DNA of 64,000 nucleotides from Prorocentrum cordatum. Its lineage: Eukaryota > Sar > Dinophyceae > Prorocentrales > Prorocentraceae. Below, piece by piece: positions 54,231-63,349 of the stretch. Within the stretch, counting starts at the first letter, position 1. Every line of letters begins with the position of its first letter. The DNA lies in contig CAUYUJ010007446.1 of assembly GCA_963575745.1 (NCBI GenBank), positions 353,501-417,500 on the forward strand, read 5' to 3'. The translations under genes were made by a program, and so were the position numbers. Under the pieces are notes generated by a model that was not told the origin of the DNA, did no database searches, and worked only from the letters and a program-made list of their open reading frames with translations.

Positions 54231-54425
54231 GCTCGGCTGCCACCCCGGGAAATTGATGATGCCCCTAAGCTTCGCCGCCCAGCTCGGGGGGAGCATGACC
54301 CTCATCGGGAGCTCACACTGCCTCGTGGCCCGGGAGTCCGTCAGGGAAGTGTACGAGGTGAATTTCTTCTCGACGACCCCGGCGGCCACGTGGCTGCTGC
54401 TGGTGACAACGATTCCCGAGGCCAG
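54231..54425 (+). CDS. DASS/SLC13-type anion transporter, exon 5 (GGSMTLIGSS)
   Basis: After a CCCCACAG acceptor (54230) it reads KLMMPLSFAAQLGGSMTLIG then SSHCLVARESVREVYEVNFF, a strong match to the KLLMPLSFAAxLGGtxTLIGTS block that follows the first SNT motif. STTPAATWLLLVTT is the next membrane segment. The 3' end is uncertain; an inverted-repeat element starts at 54434. Confidence 0.8.
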
Positions 54426-54433
54426 AACTTGTA

Positions 54434-54633
54434 TTCGGCGGCGAGCGAGGGGAGCAAGTAAGAAGGAGAAGGCCTTCTCAGAAGGCGGCGGGACTTCTCA
54501 GAAGCCCTCGCGCCTTCTGACAGGTTTTCTGTGTATTCGGGGAAGGCTTAGGAGACTTCTTAGAAGGCTGGAGGACTTCCCAACCTTCTGAGAAGGCCCG
54601 CCCCTTCTCATTTCCCCCCTCGTTCGCCGCCGA
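54434..54633. mobile_element. inverted-repeat family C, copy 1 (transporter intron)
   Basis: The left arm TCGGCGGCGAGCGAGGGGAG … GGCCTTCTCAGAAGG pairs with the right arm CCTTCTGAGAAGGCC … CCCCTCGTTCGCCGCCGA over about 52 bp each. Loop of about 95 bp with further AGAAGGC/GCCTTCT words. Confidence 0.85.
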
Positions 54634-54870
54634 TGTACGTATGCACCGCCTGGGAAGCCCATGCCCCAGGGTCTCCAGGGCTGGAGAAGGAACAGGCGCC
54701 ACCACCGCCACCAGGGGGGCCACCTCCAGCGATGGGGGTCCCACGATGCCTCCCCGAGCTGGTGGTATGTGATGTCTCGAGCGAGCGGGAGGGGGGACCA
54801 CACCATCAGGAGGATCCTCACTGGCGCCTCGGGCTGGCGGTGTTGGTGTCGCCTGTCCCTGCTCCTACCA
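54634..54870 (+). other. between two family C elements; possible exon
   Basis: One frame is open (LPELVVCDVSSEREGGPHHQ then EDPHWRLGLAVLVSPVPAP) and could be the linker after the fifth membrane segment. There is no domain match. Confidence 0.3.
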
Positions 54871-55044
54871 ACGGCGGCGAGGCCAAGGGGGGCGAGGGAG
54901 AAGGAGCAGGCCGTCTGAGAAGTCTCCTGTGCCTCCGGAGGCGGCTCACGAGACGTCCCAGCAGGCGTCGAGGCTCCCGAGAAGCCCCGCCGGCCTCCCG
55001 AGAAGGCTGGCCCTCTCTCGCTCCCCCGCGGGGCTCGCCGCCAG
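54871..55044. mobile_element. inverted-repeat family C, copy 2 (transporter intron)
   Basis: The left arm ACGGCGGCGAGGCCAAGGGG … GGCCGTCTGAGAAG pairs with CCTCCCGAGAAGGCTGGCCC … GCGGGGCTCGCCGCCAGT, more diverged than copy 1. Confidence 0.8.
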
Positions 55045-55496
55045 TGCGCCCGGGCCCCCGGAGCGCCCAACGCTGGCCACATCCGCTGCCTCCTGGGGTC
55101 TGGGGACGTCCGGGCACGCGCCCAGACATCCGGCACTGCGATGGCGGGTCCCACTCCGTCCCTGCAAGGGCGTGTTGCTCGTCCTGGCACTGGTCGGGGG
55201 AAGAGGTGCCGATGCCGCTGCCCCTCTGTCGTCGCCATGGCTGGGTCAGGTAGAGAGGTCTGTGGAGTTGCGGTATGGGCATCTGCTTGCTCTCAATAAG
55301 CAGCTCCTGGGGGCCGAGAGCGTGGAAACATGCCGCGCTTGAGAGGAAGAGCAGTCCTCTGCAGACGTCTGGGTGCAGAGATTCTGGCCTCGGGCGCGTA
55401 GCAATCCTGGTCCTGGCGCCGACCAGGCTGCTGAGGCACTCGGCCGACCCCGCCAGCGAGGGCTGCTGCGACGGGAGCGCACCAGGCGCTGAGCAG
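55045..55496. other. transporter intron or unseen exons
   Basis: The frame at 55250-55340 (VELRYGHLLALNKQLLGAES) is open and coding-like but cannot be placed in the family. Confidence 0.3.
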
Positions 55497-55558
55497 TCGG
55501 ACCTCTTGTACAGCACCGTGTTCGTGGTGCAGCAGCACGGCGCGCTGGAAGGCGCAGA
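55497..55558 (+). CDS. transporter, start of RCK_C-type domain 1
   Basis: After GCTGAGCAG one frame reads SDLLYSTVFVVQQHGALEGA. This is the pattern of the first strand and xxGxLxG turn of an RCK_C (TrkA_C) domain, which sits between the two membrane halves in many DASS proteins. Both boundaries are approximate. Confidence 0.45.
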
Positions 55559-55754
55559 GGCGGGATTGCTGCTGTTACTTTCTCTCCGCCCCAGCGAGTA
55601 ACACGCTGCGTGAACATACATCGTAGGGGGAGCATCTACCGATACCGCTGCTCGTCCTTGAGAGCCCTTGTCGCCACGGTTGGATTCTCTTCGAAATTCG
55701 AGTCAGAGCGCACCTCAAGAAAGGTCCGGAGAGTAGCGGTTTCGTTAACTCCTC

Positions 55755-55940
55755 CATATCAGATGTCGGATGTCCGTTCGATCTTCTTGGGTCGGCGCTG
55801 GACCCCTATGTCTGCGCCTCGGGCGCCGCCTCAGACGCACTTCGCGCGCCATGGAAGGGGGTCCCCATGCTGACCGAAGGAAACCGTGCGGATCCTCGAG
55901 ATGTCATGTTTGTGCAGGTGTGTGTTTTTCTGTGTAGGGC
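55755..55940. mobile_element. inverted-repeat family A, copy 5 (transporter intron)
   Basis: GATCTTCTTGGGTCGGCGCT (55780 on) with the GGGCGCCGCCTCAGACGC loop and a right arm CCGTGCGGATCCTCGAGATG; diverged. Confidence 0.65.
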
Positions 55941-56420
55941 GGGCTGCCGCCGGAGCCAGGCATGTGGGGTCCTCTTCTTCTGTTGCTGAAGTCCCGGGCA
56001 TGGTGTTCGAGCACGCTTTAGGATTGTCAGGACGCAGCAGCCCTGTTGATTCGCGGCGTTGGAGTCCCAGGAAGTGCGTGCTGCTGCGATTAATGGGTAC
56101 CGGACGATGGTTTTCTGAGCGGGGGCACTTCCTGCAATGAGAAGGATTCTTTGGGGGGCCTGTGAAGAGGGAACTTGGACAGGGGGTCACTGCCACGTCG
56201 TTGATGCGCCCTGAGTTTACACTGGTTCTCCTCCTCCTCCTCCTCCTCCTCCTCCTCCGCCTCCTCAACCGCGGCCCCCGCACCCCCTCCCTATCCAGTA
56301 CGGGCGGTTGCAGTGGGCAAACGCTTGCGGGGGAGAGTCCTGCTTGCCCGCCAGGGGCCAAGGGTGGCTCCCTAGCGGCGGCGTTCCAGAAAAGGCCTCG
56401 CCTTCGAGGATCGAAGGTGT
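55941..56420. other. transporter intron sequence
   Basis: Contains a TCC microsatellite (56226-56262). No exon recognised. Confidence 0.4.
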
Positions 56421-56552
56421 AGCCATCTCTTCCTCGGGCGGCGGAAGGTCGGCGGAAGGCGGCAGAAGTAAAGCGGTGGCGGCTTCGCTGGCGGAAGCCC
56501 GAGGCAGGCTAGCGGAAGGCCGGCAGAAGTACAAGATGCGCCCCCAAGAGAT
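56421..56552. mobile_element. GGCGGAAG family, copy 3, with terminal inverted repeats
   Basis: It begins GCCATCTCTTCCTCGG and ends CCCAAGAGATGGC, perfect 10-bp inverted ends (GCCATCTCTT / AAGAGATGGC) around GGCGGAAGGCGGCAGAAG-type units. A TCC microsatellite follows at 56645-56695. Confidence 0.7.
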
Positions 56553-57002
56553 GGCAGCGCTTTTCTGTTCAGGTGTTCTGGAATCGGCCAGCGGTGTCCA
56601 GGCCAACCCCAGGCCCGCCGCGGGAGAGCAGGGCCGAGCAGGGCCTCCTCCTCCTCCTCCTCCTCCTCCACCTCCTCCTCCTCCTCCTCCTCCTCTGGCT
56701 CCCCCTCAGCTGGTTTCGTTTGGCAGTGGCCAGCGCAGGGGCTCATCGAATGGTTGGATAAGGGTGCAAGTTGTTGTTCGTTCTAGCTCCCAAGACATCT
56801 TCCGATATTGTCTGTCAAGACGCGACCCCAGAGCTCCCGACCCCTTGCCCGAGGGTAGTTTTGCGTCCCAGATGCATGTTTGACAGTGGGGGCCGAAAGC
56901 GGCCTCTGGAGGCCGACAATAAAACATATATAATGTTGGGACGTGGGCTACAGTCAAGCGCTAGCATCCGATCACCGGGATAAAGATGCGGATCCCTCTC
57001 AG

Positions 57003-57066
57003 GTGGATTGCGTGCTTTGCACCCTGAAGAAGTTGCCCGGCGTGGCCAGCGTGTCTTTGGAGGAGG
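57003..57066 (+). CDS. transporter, RCK_C-type domain 1, middle
   Basis: After a GATCCCTCTCAG acceptor it reads VDCVLCTLKKLPGVASVSLE, the (L)RxLPGVxVVxIxR pattern of RCK_C domains. It continues the GALEGA of the previous piece. GAGGAG words lie at its end and again at the next acceptor. No GT donor is at the expected place; a GA donor is possible. Confidence 0.6.
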
Positions 57067-57099
57067 AGTTCGGGGGCAACGATAGAGGGGAGGGGACAG

Positions 57100-57245
57100 G
57101 CATAGGGGGGATGCATCGACCTCGCATGATTGACACATAGACGATGCATCGACGACACATCGTTGAAGCTAAGGCGATGTATCGACGATGCATGGACGAT
57201 ACATGGGGCAGTCTACATCGCCGGTGCATCGGCGATACGAGGGCG
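57100..57245. repeat. ATCGGCGATG-type dispersed family, copy (transporter intron)
   Basis: Repeated GATGCATCGAC and CGATGTATCGACGATGCATG words, then CATCGCCGGTGCATCGGCGA. Confidence 0.6.
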
Positions 57246-57279
57246 ACGTCTCGGCCACACGAGGTCGATGCACCCCCCT

Positions 57280-57475
57280 TCGGGGCACAGACAATGACAT
57301 AAGCATAACAACTCGGAGGTCCTCGCGGATTTCTAGCAGTAGACCCCCTTCCCTGGCGCGCGGAGCGCGTCAGGGGTGGTGCCGGAGGCGCCGCCAGGGG
57401 GCCCCAGCACCAATCCGAGGAATCCGTGCGGACTTACATGTGTTTGTTTATTCCATCTTGTGTCCCCCTGCTATG
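57280..57475. mobile_element. inverted-repeat family A, copy 6 (transporter intron)
   Basis: ACTCGGAGGTCCTCGCGGAT (57311 on) pairs with ATCCGTGCGGACTTACATGT. The outer arms GGGGCACAGACAATGACATA and TTCCATCTTGTGTCCCCC also pair. The loop has CGCGCGGAGCGCGTC. Confidence 0.75.
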
Positions 57476-57675
57476 TCTATCCCCTATCAGTTCGACTTCG
57501 GACTCCGATTTGGATTTCGGTGTTTCAGTGGAGGCCTCACTGGCCTGCCGATTTGACGCCGATGCGGCCTCTCCCGACTTGGCCGCAGACTTCTGCCGAC
57601 CTGGTTCCTTTCGATTGCCTGTCCAATCGACTCGTCTCTGGGATCTCCTGTAGGCCCATGACCCCCCCCCCCGGT

Positions 57676-57835
57676 GCCCCCAGAGGAGGCGGGGTGCCCG
57701 GCCAAGTTGCACGGCGGGGCGCTCCTGCGCTGCGAGGCGACCGCGGCGGGCGTCGTGGCCCTGCGCCAGGTCCGGGGCATCGAGCCCCGGGCGCAGCCGC
57801 AGCTGTCGCTGCTCGGCCTCCGCCGCAAGGAGCCC
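57676..57835 (+). CDS. transporter, end of RCK_C-type domain 1 and linker
   Basis: It reads EEAGCPAKLHGGALLRCEAT then AAGVVALRQVRGIEP and QPQLSLLGLRRKEP. The GGALLRCEAT…VALRQVRGIEP part fits the closing strand and helix of an RCK_C domain (GDxLLxEGxxxxLxxLRxxxGL). The last 47 bp (57789-57835) recur at 58619. An inverted-repeat insertion enters after CTCGGCGGCGAA. Confidence 0.65.
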
Positions 57836-57849
57836 TCGGCGGCGAAGTC

Positions 57850-58120
57850 CGAAAACTCCCTCGCCGATCGAAGATTCTGGCAACTCGGTGGACGCCAGGG
57901 GTGATTCGTCGAACACGTGGCGAACACTGAGCCCTACCCCTGCGGTTGGTGTACGGGCGCGGGCCTGGGCGGCCGCCAGCCTAGGTTGCGCGGGCGTTGG
58001 CTGGCCCGTTGCGGGTGGCGGCGTTGCTTGGGCGTGGGCGGGTGAGGAGGATTGCCCTGGCTTCCCATCGATTCAAGAGAATCGATGTTGTTTGGTGGGG
58101 GTAGGGTTCTCGCCACCTGC
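57850..58120. mobile_element. CTCGGCGGCGAA-entering inverted-repeat element (same type as exonuclease intron 2)
   Basis: It shares CTCGGCGGCGAA, CCCTCGCCGATC, CGAACACGTGGCGAA, CCCTACCCCTGC and GGGGGTAGGGTTC with 15639-15824, in the same order, with about 90 bp extra in the middle. It exits at CCCGGCGGCATGCGGCAGCC, which resembles the exon continuation. Confidence 0.8.
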
Positions 58121-58374
58121 GCCCGGCGGCATGCGGCAGCCTGGCAAGGCTCATGTCGACTCATGTTAGGTGCTCGTTTGGGGGACCTTCCTGGGGGCCA
58201 CACAACGACGTCGATCGCTCGATCGAGTATTGAGGGATGGAATTTTGAGGGATCGAGGATGAGGGTTTCCAGATGGTTTATTGGCCCTTTCCAAGGCTCA
58301 TCGTAGCGCCGCGGCAGGATCCGCCTCGAATCTTGGGTTAGAACGCCCTACTGGACAGGTCTTTGGGGCGACCG

Positions 58375-58376
58375 CG

Positions 58377-58431
<55 letters not shown>

Positions 58432-58432
58432 G
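58375..58432. repeat. GTC microsatellite
   Basis: GTC triplet run, followed by a mixed GAC/GCC tract to about 58510. Confidence 0.95.
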
Positions 58433-58507
58433 CGCCGGCGGCGGCTGCGTCGTCGTCGGCGCATCACCATGCGGACGACGACGCCGACGCCGACGACGAC
58501 GACGACG

Positions 58508-58544
58508 CCGCAAAGAGCCGGCGGCATGCAGCGGCCAGGGAAAC
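58508..58544 (+). CDS. transporter linker exon piece, duplicated
   Basis: GCCGCAAAGAGCCGGCGGCA then TGCAGCGGCCAGGGAAAC, ended by a consensus GTAAGT donor. It resembles the linker reading LRRKEPGGMQRPGK. Further copies lie at 58651-58690 and 58970-59005, so which one is spliced in is unclear. Confidence 0.4.
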
Positions 58545-58618
58545 GTAAGTAGGATTTCTCCGTGAGTCCAGGCCTCTCGTGTGGGGTCGGAGTAGATGGG
58601 TCGGAGGATCGCTCCGTT

Positions 58619-58664
58619 GGCGCAGCCGCAGCTGTCGCTGCTCGGGCTCCGCCGCAAGGAGCCC
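58619..58664 (+). repeat. 46-bp duplicate of transporter exon end
   Basis: Identical to 57790-57835 except one base (GGCGCAGCCGCAGCTGTCGC … GCCGCAAGGAGCCC), 830 bp downstream. It is preceded by GGGGTCGGAGTAGATGGGTC and GGAGGATCGC, as inside the insertion at 12508-12552. Confidence 0.85.
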
Positions 58665-58699
58665 AGCGGCATGCATCGGCCTGGGATCGAGCTGGTCGA

Positions 58700-59434
58700 G
58701 ACGGGGGCCCTTGCAAACGGGGATTAGCCAGAGCGCCGGATCTCGCATGATCTTGCAACGCCAGGGTTGCATTGACCCGGGCTAGCGCGCAGGATCCTGT
58801 ACGATTTTGCAGGATCCGGCAAAGCCTGACTGACCTGGGCTTGCATCCACCCAGGTCAGTAGAACCCCGATGGGAGAAGTAAGTCGTCGGCGTCGTCATC
58901 GTCGGCGACGTCGCTCGTCGGCGTCGGCGTCGTCCTCGTCGTCGGCGTTGGCCCCGCCGTGAAGGAGCCCAGGGGCATGCAGCGGCCGGGGAAGCTGTGG
59001 AGGGACAAATAGTCACAGACGCACATCCGCGTCGACTCCCGGGAAAACATGGGTTAGTGGATGGGGAAGACGAAAATTTCTAGACTATGGAAAAATCGGA
59101 GGAATCCTGGAACGCGTGTCCCTTTTAGTTTTGTCTCTTTGGGTGCCTATAGAAACGTAAGGAAACGGACCCTGATGGAATCGGGGCCCTGAAGTTAGTC
59201 GCCGGTTTCGGGCTCTCGGGGCCCGCCGCGGGCATTGAGATTGTCAAGCAAATAGCCCTGGGGTCCAGGACTCCTTGCTCTCAGGACCTGGTTCTCTCAT
59301 GATATGGGCTGGAGTTTGCTGGAACTTGGGTTTGTCGCCGCTTCTTGATGGCCCCAGCTTGGACTTCGACGCCCGGATGTCCGCGAGAAACTCGCGGCGG
59401 GAGCGCGCGTCGAACTTCAGACATGGTTCCATCG
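58700..59434. other. transporter intron sequence
   Basis: A TCG/GTC-rich stretch lies at 58885-58950 and a third copy of the KEPxGMQRPGK linker block at 58970-59005. Nothing else is recognised. Confidence 0.4.
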
Positions 59435-59594
59435 TTCGGCAGCGAGCCCAGAGGGGAAGTGCGAAGAGGTGGGCCTTCTCAGAAGCCTCGGAATCACAGA
59501 AAACTTCTCAGGAGGCCCGCCGCCTTCTGAGAGGCCCCGCCCGCCTTCTGGCAGGGCCTTCTCCTTCTCAGTTCCCCAACTCGCTCGACGCCGA
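59435..59594. mobile_element. inverted-repeat family C, copy 3 (transporter intron)
   Basis: Left TTCGGCAGCGAGCCCAGAGG … GGGCCTTCTCAGAAG; right CTTCTGGCAGGGCCTTCTCC … AACTCGCTCGACGCCGA. Related CTTCTCAGAAGC words continue at 60270-60330. Confidence 0.75.
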
Positions 59595-59675
59595 GTCGTT
59601 CTTCTGGCGCCCCCCCGTGAGGCAAGTCGGGCCAGACGAACAAGGGGGGGGGTCAGGAAAGGTGGGGGTGGGGTG

Positions 59676-59705
59676 GGGGGTGTGGGGGGGGGGGGGGGGG
59701 GGGGC
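59676..59705. repeat. poly-G run
   Basis: A G tract of more than 20 bases with one T near its start. Confidence 0.9.
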
Positions 59706-60127
59706 GAAATCCGCTGCATGCAGCCGGTTTCGGCCCCGCCGCTGGGCCCGCTCCCCGAGACATGTGTGCCCCCTGAGGCCAGGAAAATAATCAAAAAATA
59801 ATCCAAAAAAAGTCTGGGGACTATTTTAGGGGGTATTGTTGTTGACCTTTTCGGGGTATTTGTGGGTTTTTGTGTTTTTTCGTCGAAAGTCCCCCTGCAG
59901 GGGGGACACGCCCGACATAACCCTGGCCCTTCCGTGCCCCCCGAGCAGGGGCGAGCCCCCCAAAGCCAGAGCCACGCGCCTCCCCGCCGCGGGCGGCGGG
60001 GCGGGGCGGGGCGGCCTGCCGAGGAGGCGCCCTCGCCCCGTCTGCGCCCTTCGGAGGGGGGGCCTCTCGCGGAAGGGTCCCCGGGGAGGGGCGCGGCGGC
60101 GCGCAGAAGCGGGTTCTCGGAAGCACC

Positions 60128-60182
60128 CCTCCTCTTCCTCCTCCTCCTCCTCCTCCTCCTCCTCCTCCTCCTCCTCCTCCCA
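60128..60182. repeat. CTC microsatellite
   Basis: CTC triplet run within intron sequence. Confidence 0.95.
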
Positions 60183-60784
60183 CTGCCTCTCAGAGGCAGA
60201 GGGGCAGGCTTCGTAGGAGGAGCGGGGCCCTGTCTGTTGATGCAGGCCTCATCTGCTGACGTAGGCTTCTTAGAAGAAGCAGGCCCCCGGGGGAGAGAGG
60301 GGCAGGCTTCTCAGAAGCACCCCTGCTTCTCCGGAGGAGCGGGCCTTGTCTGTTGATGTAGGGCCGGCGCCGTCAAAGGAGCAGCCCGCTTCAAGAAGCC
60401 TTCCCCCCTCCCCCCTACCCCCTTGTGCGCGCCGCCAACCTCCGCAGTAGCCTCCCGTGCCGCGGCTCAGAAGGCCGCCAGCCATCGCATTCGTCCCCCA
60501 CCCCATGCTCGCCGCCATAGGATCAGGGGCAGCGTTAGATGGGGGCTAGGCTTAGGGCCAGGGGGGCTGCATCGACCCCAGGGCTGGGTTCGGGGGGGAT
60601 GGATACGGGGGGGCGGAATGCGCTCGAGGTTCAAGGTTTGAGGTTTTCGGACGTTTTCGTCGGTTTTCGTCGGCTTTCAAGCCTCGGGGTACCTTCAAGC
60701 GGCTGCGCCTCGCCGAGAGGTCGCCGGAGCGCCGAGTTATGATCCGAAAACCAGGGGACAACGTTTGGGCGGGGCTAGCCTCAG

Positions 60785-60930
60785 GGGTGAATGCATCGAC
60801 ACCGAATCGCCCATTCATCGCCGAGTGGAGCCCGACATCCCACCCCGCCCTGGACCGTGCAAGTTCGCTATCGGGGATCTATCGGCGATGTATCACCGAT
60901 CCCAGTTCGATGTTCCCCCCCCGAGCTGCC
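60785..60930. repeat. ATCGGCGATGTATC dispersed family, copy (transporter intron)
   Basis: GTGAATGCATCGACACCGAA … ATCTATCGGCGATGTATCAC … AGTTCGATGTTCCCCC. The same ending (GATGTTCCCCCCC, GAGCTGCCCCC) occurs at 61300-61330. Confidence 0.65.
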
Positions 60931-61126
60931 CCCTCTAATTCGGGAGGGGAACATCGGCACAATCACACATACACACAGACATAATCGTTTGCATATGCGT
61001 ATGTACATATATGGAACATATGAGACATGGAGAAGAAGTGAGGAATCCAGAAACTATATAGCAGAACGTGGGATAGCTGGGAAGCTGTGCCGTCTTATGT
61101 GTGTACCCCTGTGCCCCTTTACTAAT

Positions 61127-61373
61127 GTCCCCCCTCAAGAGGAGCGCTCGCTCTTCGAGTGCCCGAAGTGCCCACTAGGGCCTAAGCGAGGCGCAATGGG
61201 AGAACCCCGCAGGAACCCCGGGAGCCCCCAAAACCCCACAAGATGGACCCCAAAGTCTCCAAAATTGTCGCCGATCTATCGGTGATGTATCGCCGACTCC
61301 AGCTCGATGTTCCCCCCCCTGAGCTGCCCCCCACCCCCGTTCCCCCGCAAGAGGAGCGCTCGCTGTTCGAGTG
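61127..61373. other. exon-edge duplication around an insertion
   Basis: CAAGAGGAGCGCTCGCT, one variable base, then TTCGAGTGC occurs ending at 61162 and again ending at 61373, 211 bp apart. The segment between holds an ATCTATCGGTGATGTATCGC-family fragment. The duplicated bases code QEERSLFEC, the start of the second RCK_C-type domain. Confidence 0.75.
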
Positions 61374-61545
61374 CTCGGTGGCGGACCCCTCGCTCCTCCC
61401 GGCTGACGAGCGCGAGCTGCGCAACAGCTTCGGCTGCGCCCTCGTCGCCTCGCGCCGGCCGGGCTCGAGGGAAATCCCCTGGGAGCCGGGCGAGGGCAAG
61501 ACTCCAAGCTTCCGCCCAAGCGACGTGGTGCTCATATCGGGGAAC
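61348..61545 (+). CDS. transporter, RCK_C-type domain 2
   Basis: It reads EERSLFECSVADPSLLPADE, then RELRNSFGCALVASRRPGS and SFRPSDVVLISG. This follows the RCK_C outline: an xLFEVxVxPxSxL strand and turn, a helix leading to FxxxYGxxVxAxxR, and a closing LRxGDVLLxxG strand. The frame stops at TGA 61546 just inside the next intron. No phase-0 GT, GC or GA donor is obvious; the exact exon end is open. Confidence 0.7.
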
Positions 61546-62061
61546 TGATGATGATGGTGACGATGGTGTTGGTGACGATGGTGTTGGTGATGATGGTGAT
61601 GATGATGACGATAATAGCGATGATGATGATCATTATGATTATGATTCTGATGATGGTGATGATGGTGGTGGTGGTCATTGCGACGACGACGATGATGATG
61701 ATGGTGATTGTGGTAGTCAGTGTGATGGTGATGGTGATCGTAATAGTGAACCTGATGATCATGGCGATGAACGCGGCCGAGGATGGAGAAGACAATGATG
61801 ATGCAGATACGGTTAATGATGATGATGGTGATGATGATCACGATGGTGACGATGAAGATGGTGGTGGTGGTGATGGTGATGATGATGATGACGATGCTGA
61901 CCGTGATTGTGATGCTGAGTGTGATGGTTAAGGTGGTGGTGGTGATGGTAATGGTGCACATTATGATGACCATGAAGATGAACGCGGACGGTGATGGGGA
62001 TGATGCAAAGATGATCATGCTGATGATGGTAATGATGATGATGATGATGATGCTGATGATA

Positions 62062-62112
<51 letters not shown>

Positions 62113-62430
62113 GTGATGGTGATGGTGATGGTGATGGTGGTGATGGTGGTGGCGATGTTCATCTATGCTGATGGTGACGACGATGTTGGTGGGTGATGAC
62201 AATTATGGCAAAGATGATGACGATGATGACGGTGGCGACGATGACGATGACGATGATGATGCTGCTGACGATGATGCTGATGATGATGATGGTGACGATG
62301 ATGATGTTACTGATGAAGATGATGATGCTGGTGATGATTGTGCTGGTGAAGATGATGATGCTGATGGTGATGGTGATACTGATGATGACGATGATGAACA
62401 TGATGGCGATGACGAGATCCAAGATGCAGA
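61546..62430. repeat. GAT-rich microsatellite, about 880 bp, imperfect
   Basis: GAT, GGT and GAC triplets with one pure GAT block near 62035-62115. It lies in the last transporter intron. Poly-Asp, poly-Met and poly-His frames here are artefacts. Confidence 0.95.
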
Positions 62431-62617
62431 TCAGCATAAAGCTTTCGGAGGTCCGCGCTGATTCCTCGGATCGGCGCTTGAGCCCCTTCGCGACGCCTCC
62501 GGCGCCGCCCCTGGCAAGCTCCTCGCGCCACGGAAGGGGTCCAGAGCCGACCCAAGAGATCAGCGCGGATTTCCGAAAGTGCATGTTTGCGTCATTATTG
62601 GTTCCCCGACCATCGAG
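62405..62617. mobile_element. inverted-repeat family A, copy 7, at the 3' end of the last transporter intron
   Basis: CTTTCGGAGGTCCGCGCTGA (62442 on) pairs with TCAGCGCGGATTTCCGAAAG (to 62579). The right outer arm runs into CCCGACCATCGAG, whose AG is the acceptor of the last exon. As in copy 4, the element supplies the 3' splice site. Confidence 0.8.
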
Positions 62618-63349
62618 GCCGACCAACGCTATCTCAAAGAGTTCCCTGAGCGCTGGTTCTCTGCATTCTCGGTGGCCTCCCAGGTCAAAGATTCGTCTCC
62701 GCCCCGAAACAGCTACAAGATCGACGCCGTGAGGGCAATCGTAGTGGTGGCTGGGATGCTGATCATGATTGCTTTGGTGGCTGCCGAAGTGGCCCAGCTC
62801 AGCTACGGGTGCGGCATTCTCCTGCTCTTGCTTCTCGCAATCAGGGCCATTACTCTACCAGAGCTGTACTCATCCATCAAGGTGTCCGTGATTTTCACGA
62901 TCGTCGGCGCGACTGGCATATCGAACGCGATGAAGGTCACTGGCGTCGCTAACTTCATTGCCGACGTTATGATGAGTGTATTCCAGCCGCTGGGCTTCTT
63001 CGGCCTCTGCGCCGCCGTCTACATTGTTTCGGTCTTCCTCAGCATGTGGATTAGCAACTCGGCCACTGTTTCAATCGTTGGGAGCTTGATCGTTTCCATG
63101 ATCTCCAACCTGCAGGCGGAGGGGGCAGACAACATTCCTGCGCTCGCTGCCGCTTTCACTTGGATCCTCATCTGTGGAGCAGGGTCCTGCTTTACCACTC
63201 CCCTGGGCTACCAGACGAATTTAATGGTGATGCCCGACGGCAAGTACACGTTCTCTGACTTCGTTGTTTTCGGAGGGCCGATCACGCTCATCCATTGTGC
63301 AGCGTGTATATTCGTGGTTCCCATCCTTGCCATGTGGCTGATCCCGTGA
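62618..63349 (+). CDS. DASS/SLC13-type anion transporter, last exon (second membrane half)
   Basis: It reads ADQRYLKEFPERWFSAFSVA then SQVKDSSPPRNSYKID, followed by a string of membrane segments (AIVVVAGMLIMIALVAAEVA; GILLLLLLAIRAITLP). The second SNT-like motif is FLSMWISNSATVSIVG. The signature FTTPLGYQTNLMVMPDGKYT then FSDFVVFGGPITL precedes the final helix and the stop at 63347-63349. All are typical of the C-terminal half of divalent anion:Na+ symporters (sulfate, phosphate or dicarboxylates). Substrate cannot be told. The 244-codon exon is intact. Confidence 0.92.
   Translation, partial: ADQRYLKEFPERWFSAFSVASQVKDSSPPRNSYKIDAVRAIVVVAGMLIMIALVAAEVAQLSYGCGILLLLLLAIRAITLPELYSSIKVSVIFTIVGATGISNAMKVTGVANFIADVMMSVFQPLGFFGLCAAVYIVSVFLSMWISNSATVSIVGSLIVSMISNLQAEGADNIPALAAAFTWILICGAGSCFTTPLGYQTNLMVMPDGKYTFSDFVVFGGPITLIHCAACIFVVPILAMWLIP

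Noticed and set aside
61546-62430. Frames rich in Asp, Met or His near the last transporter exon
   Set aside because: GAT microsatellite in the intron.
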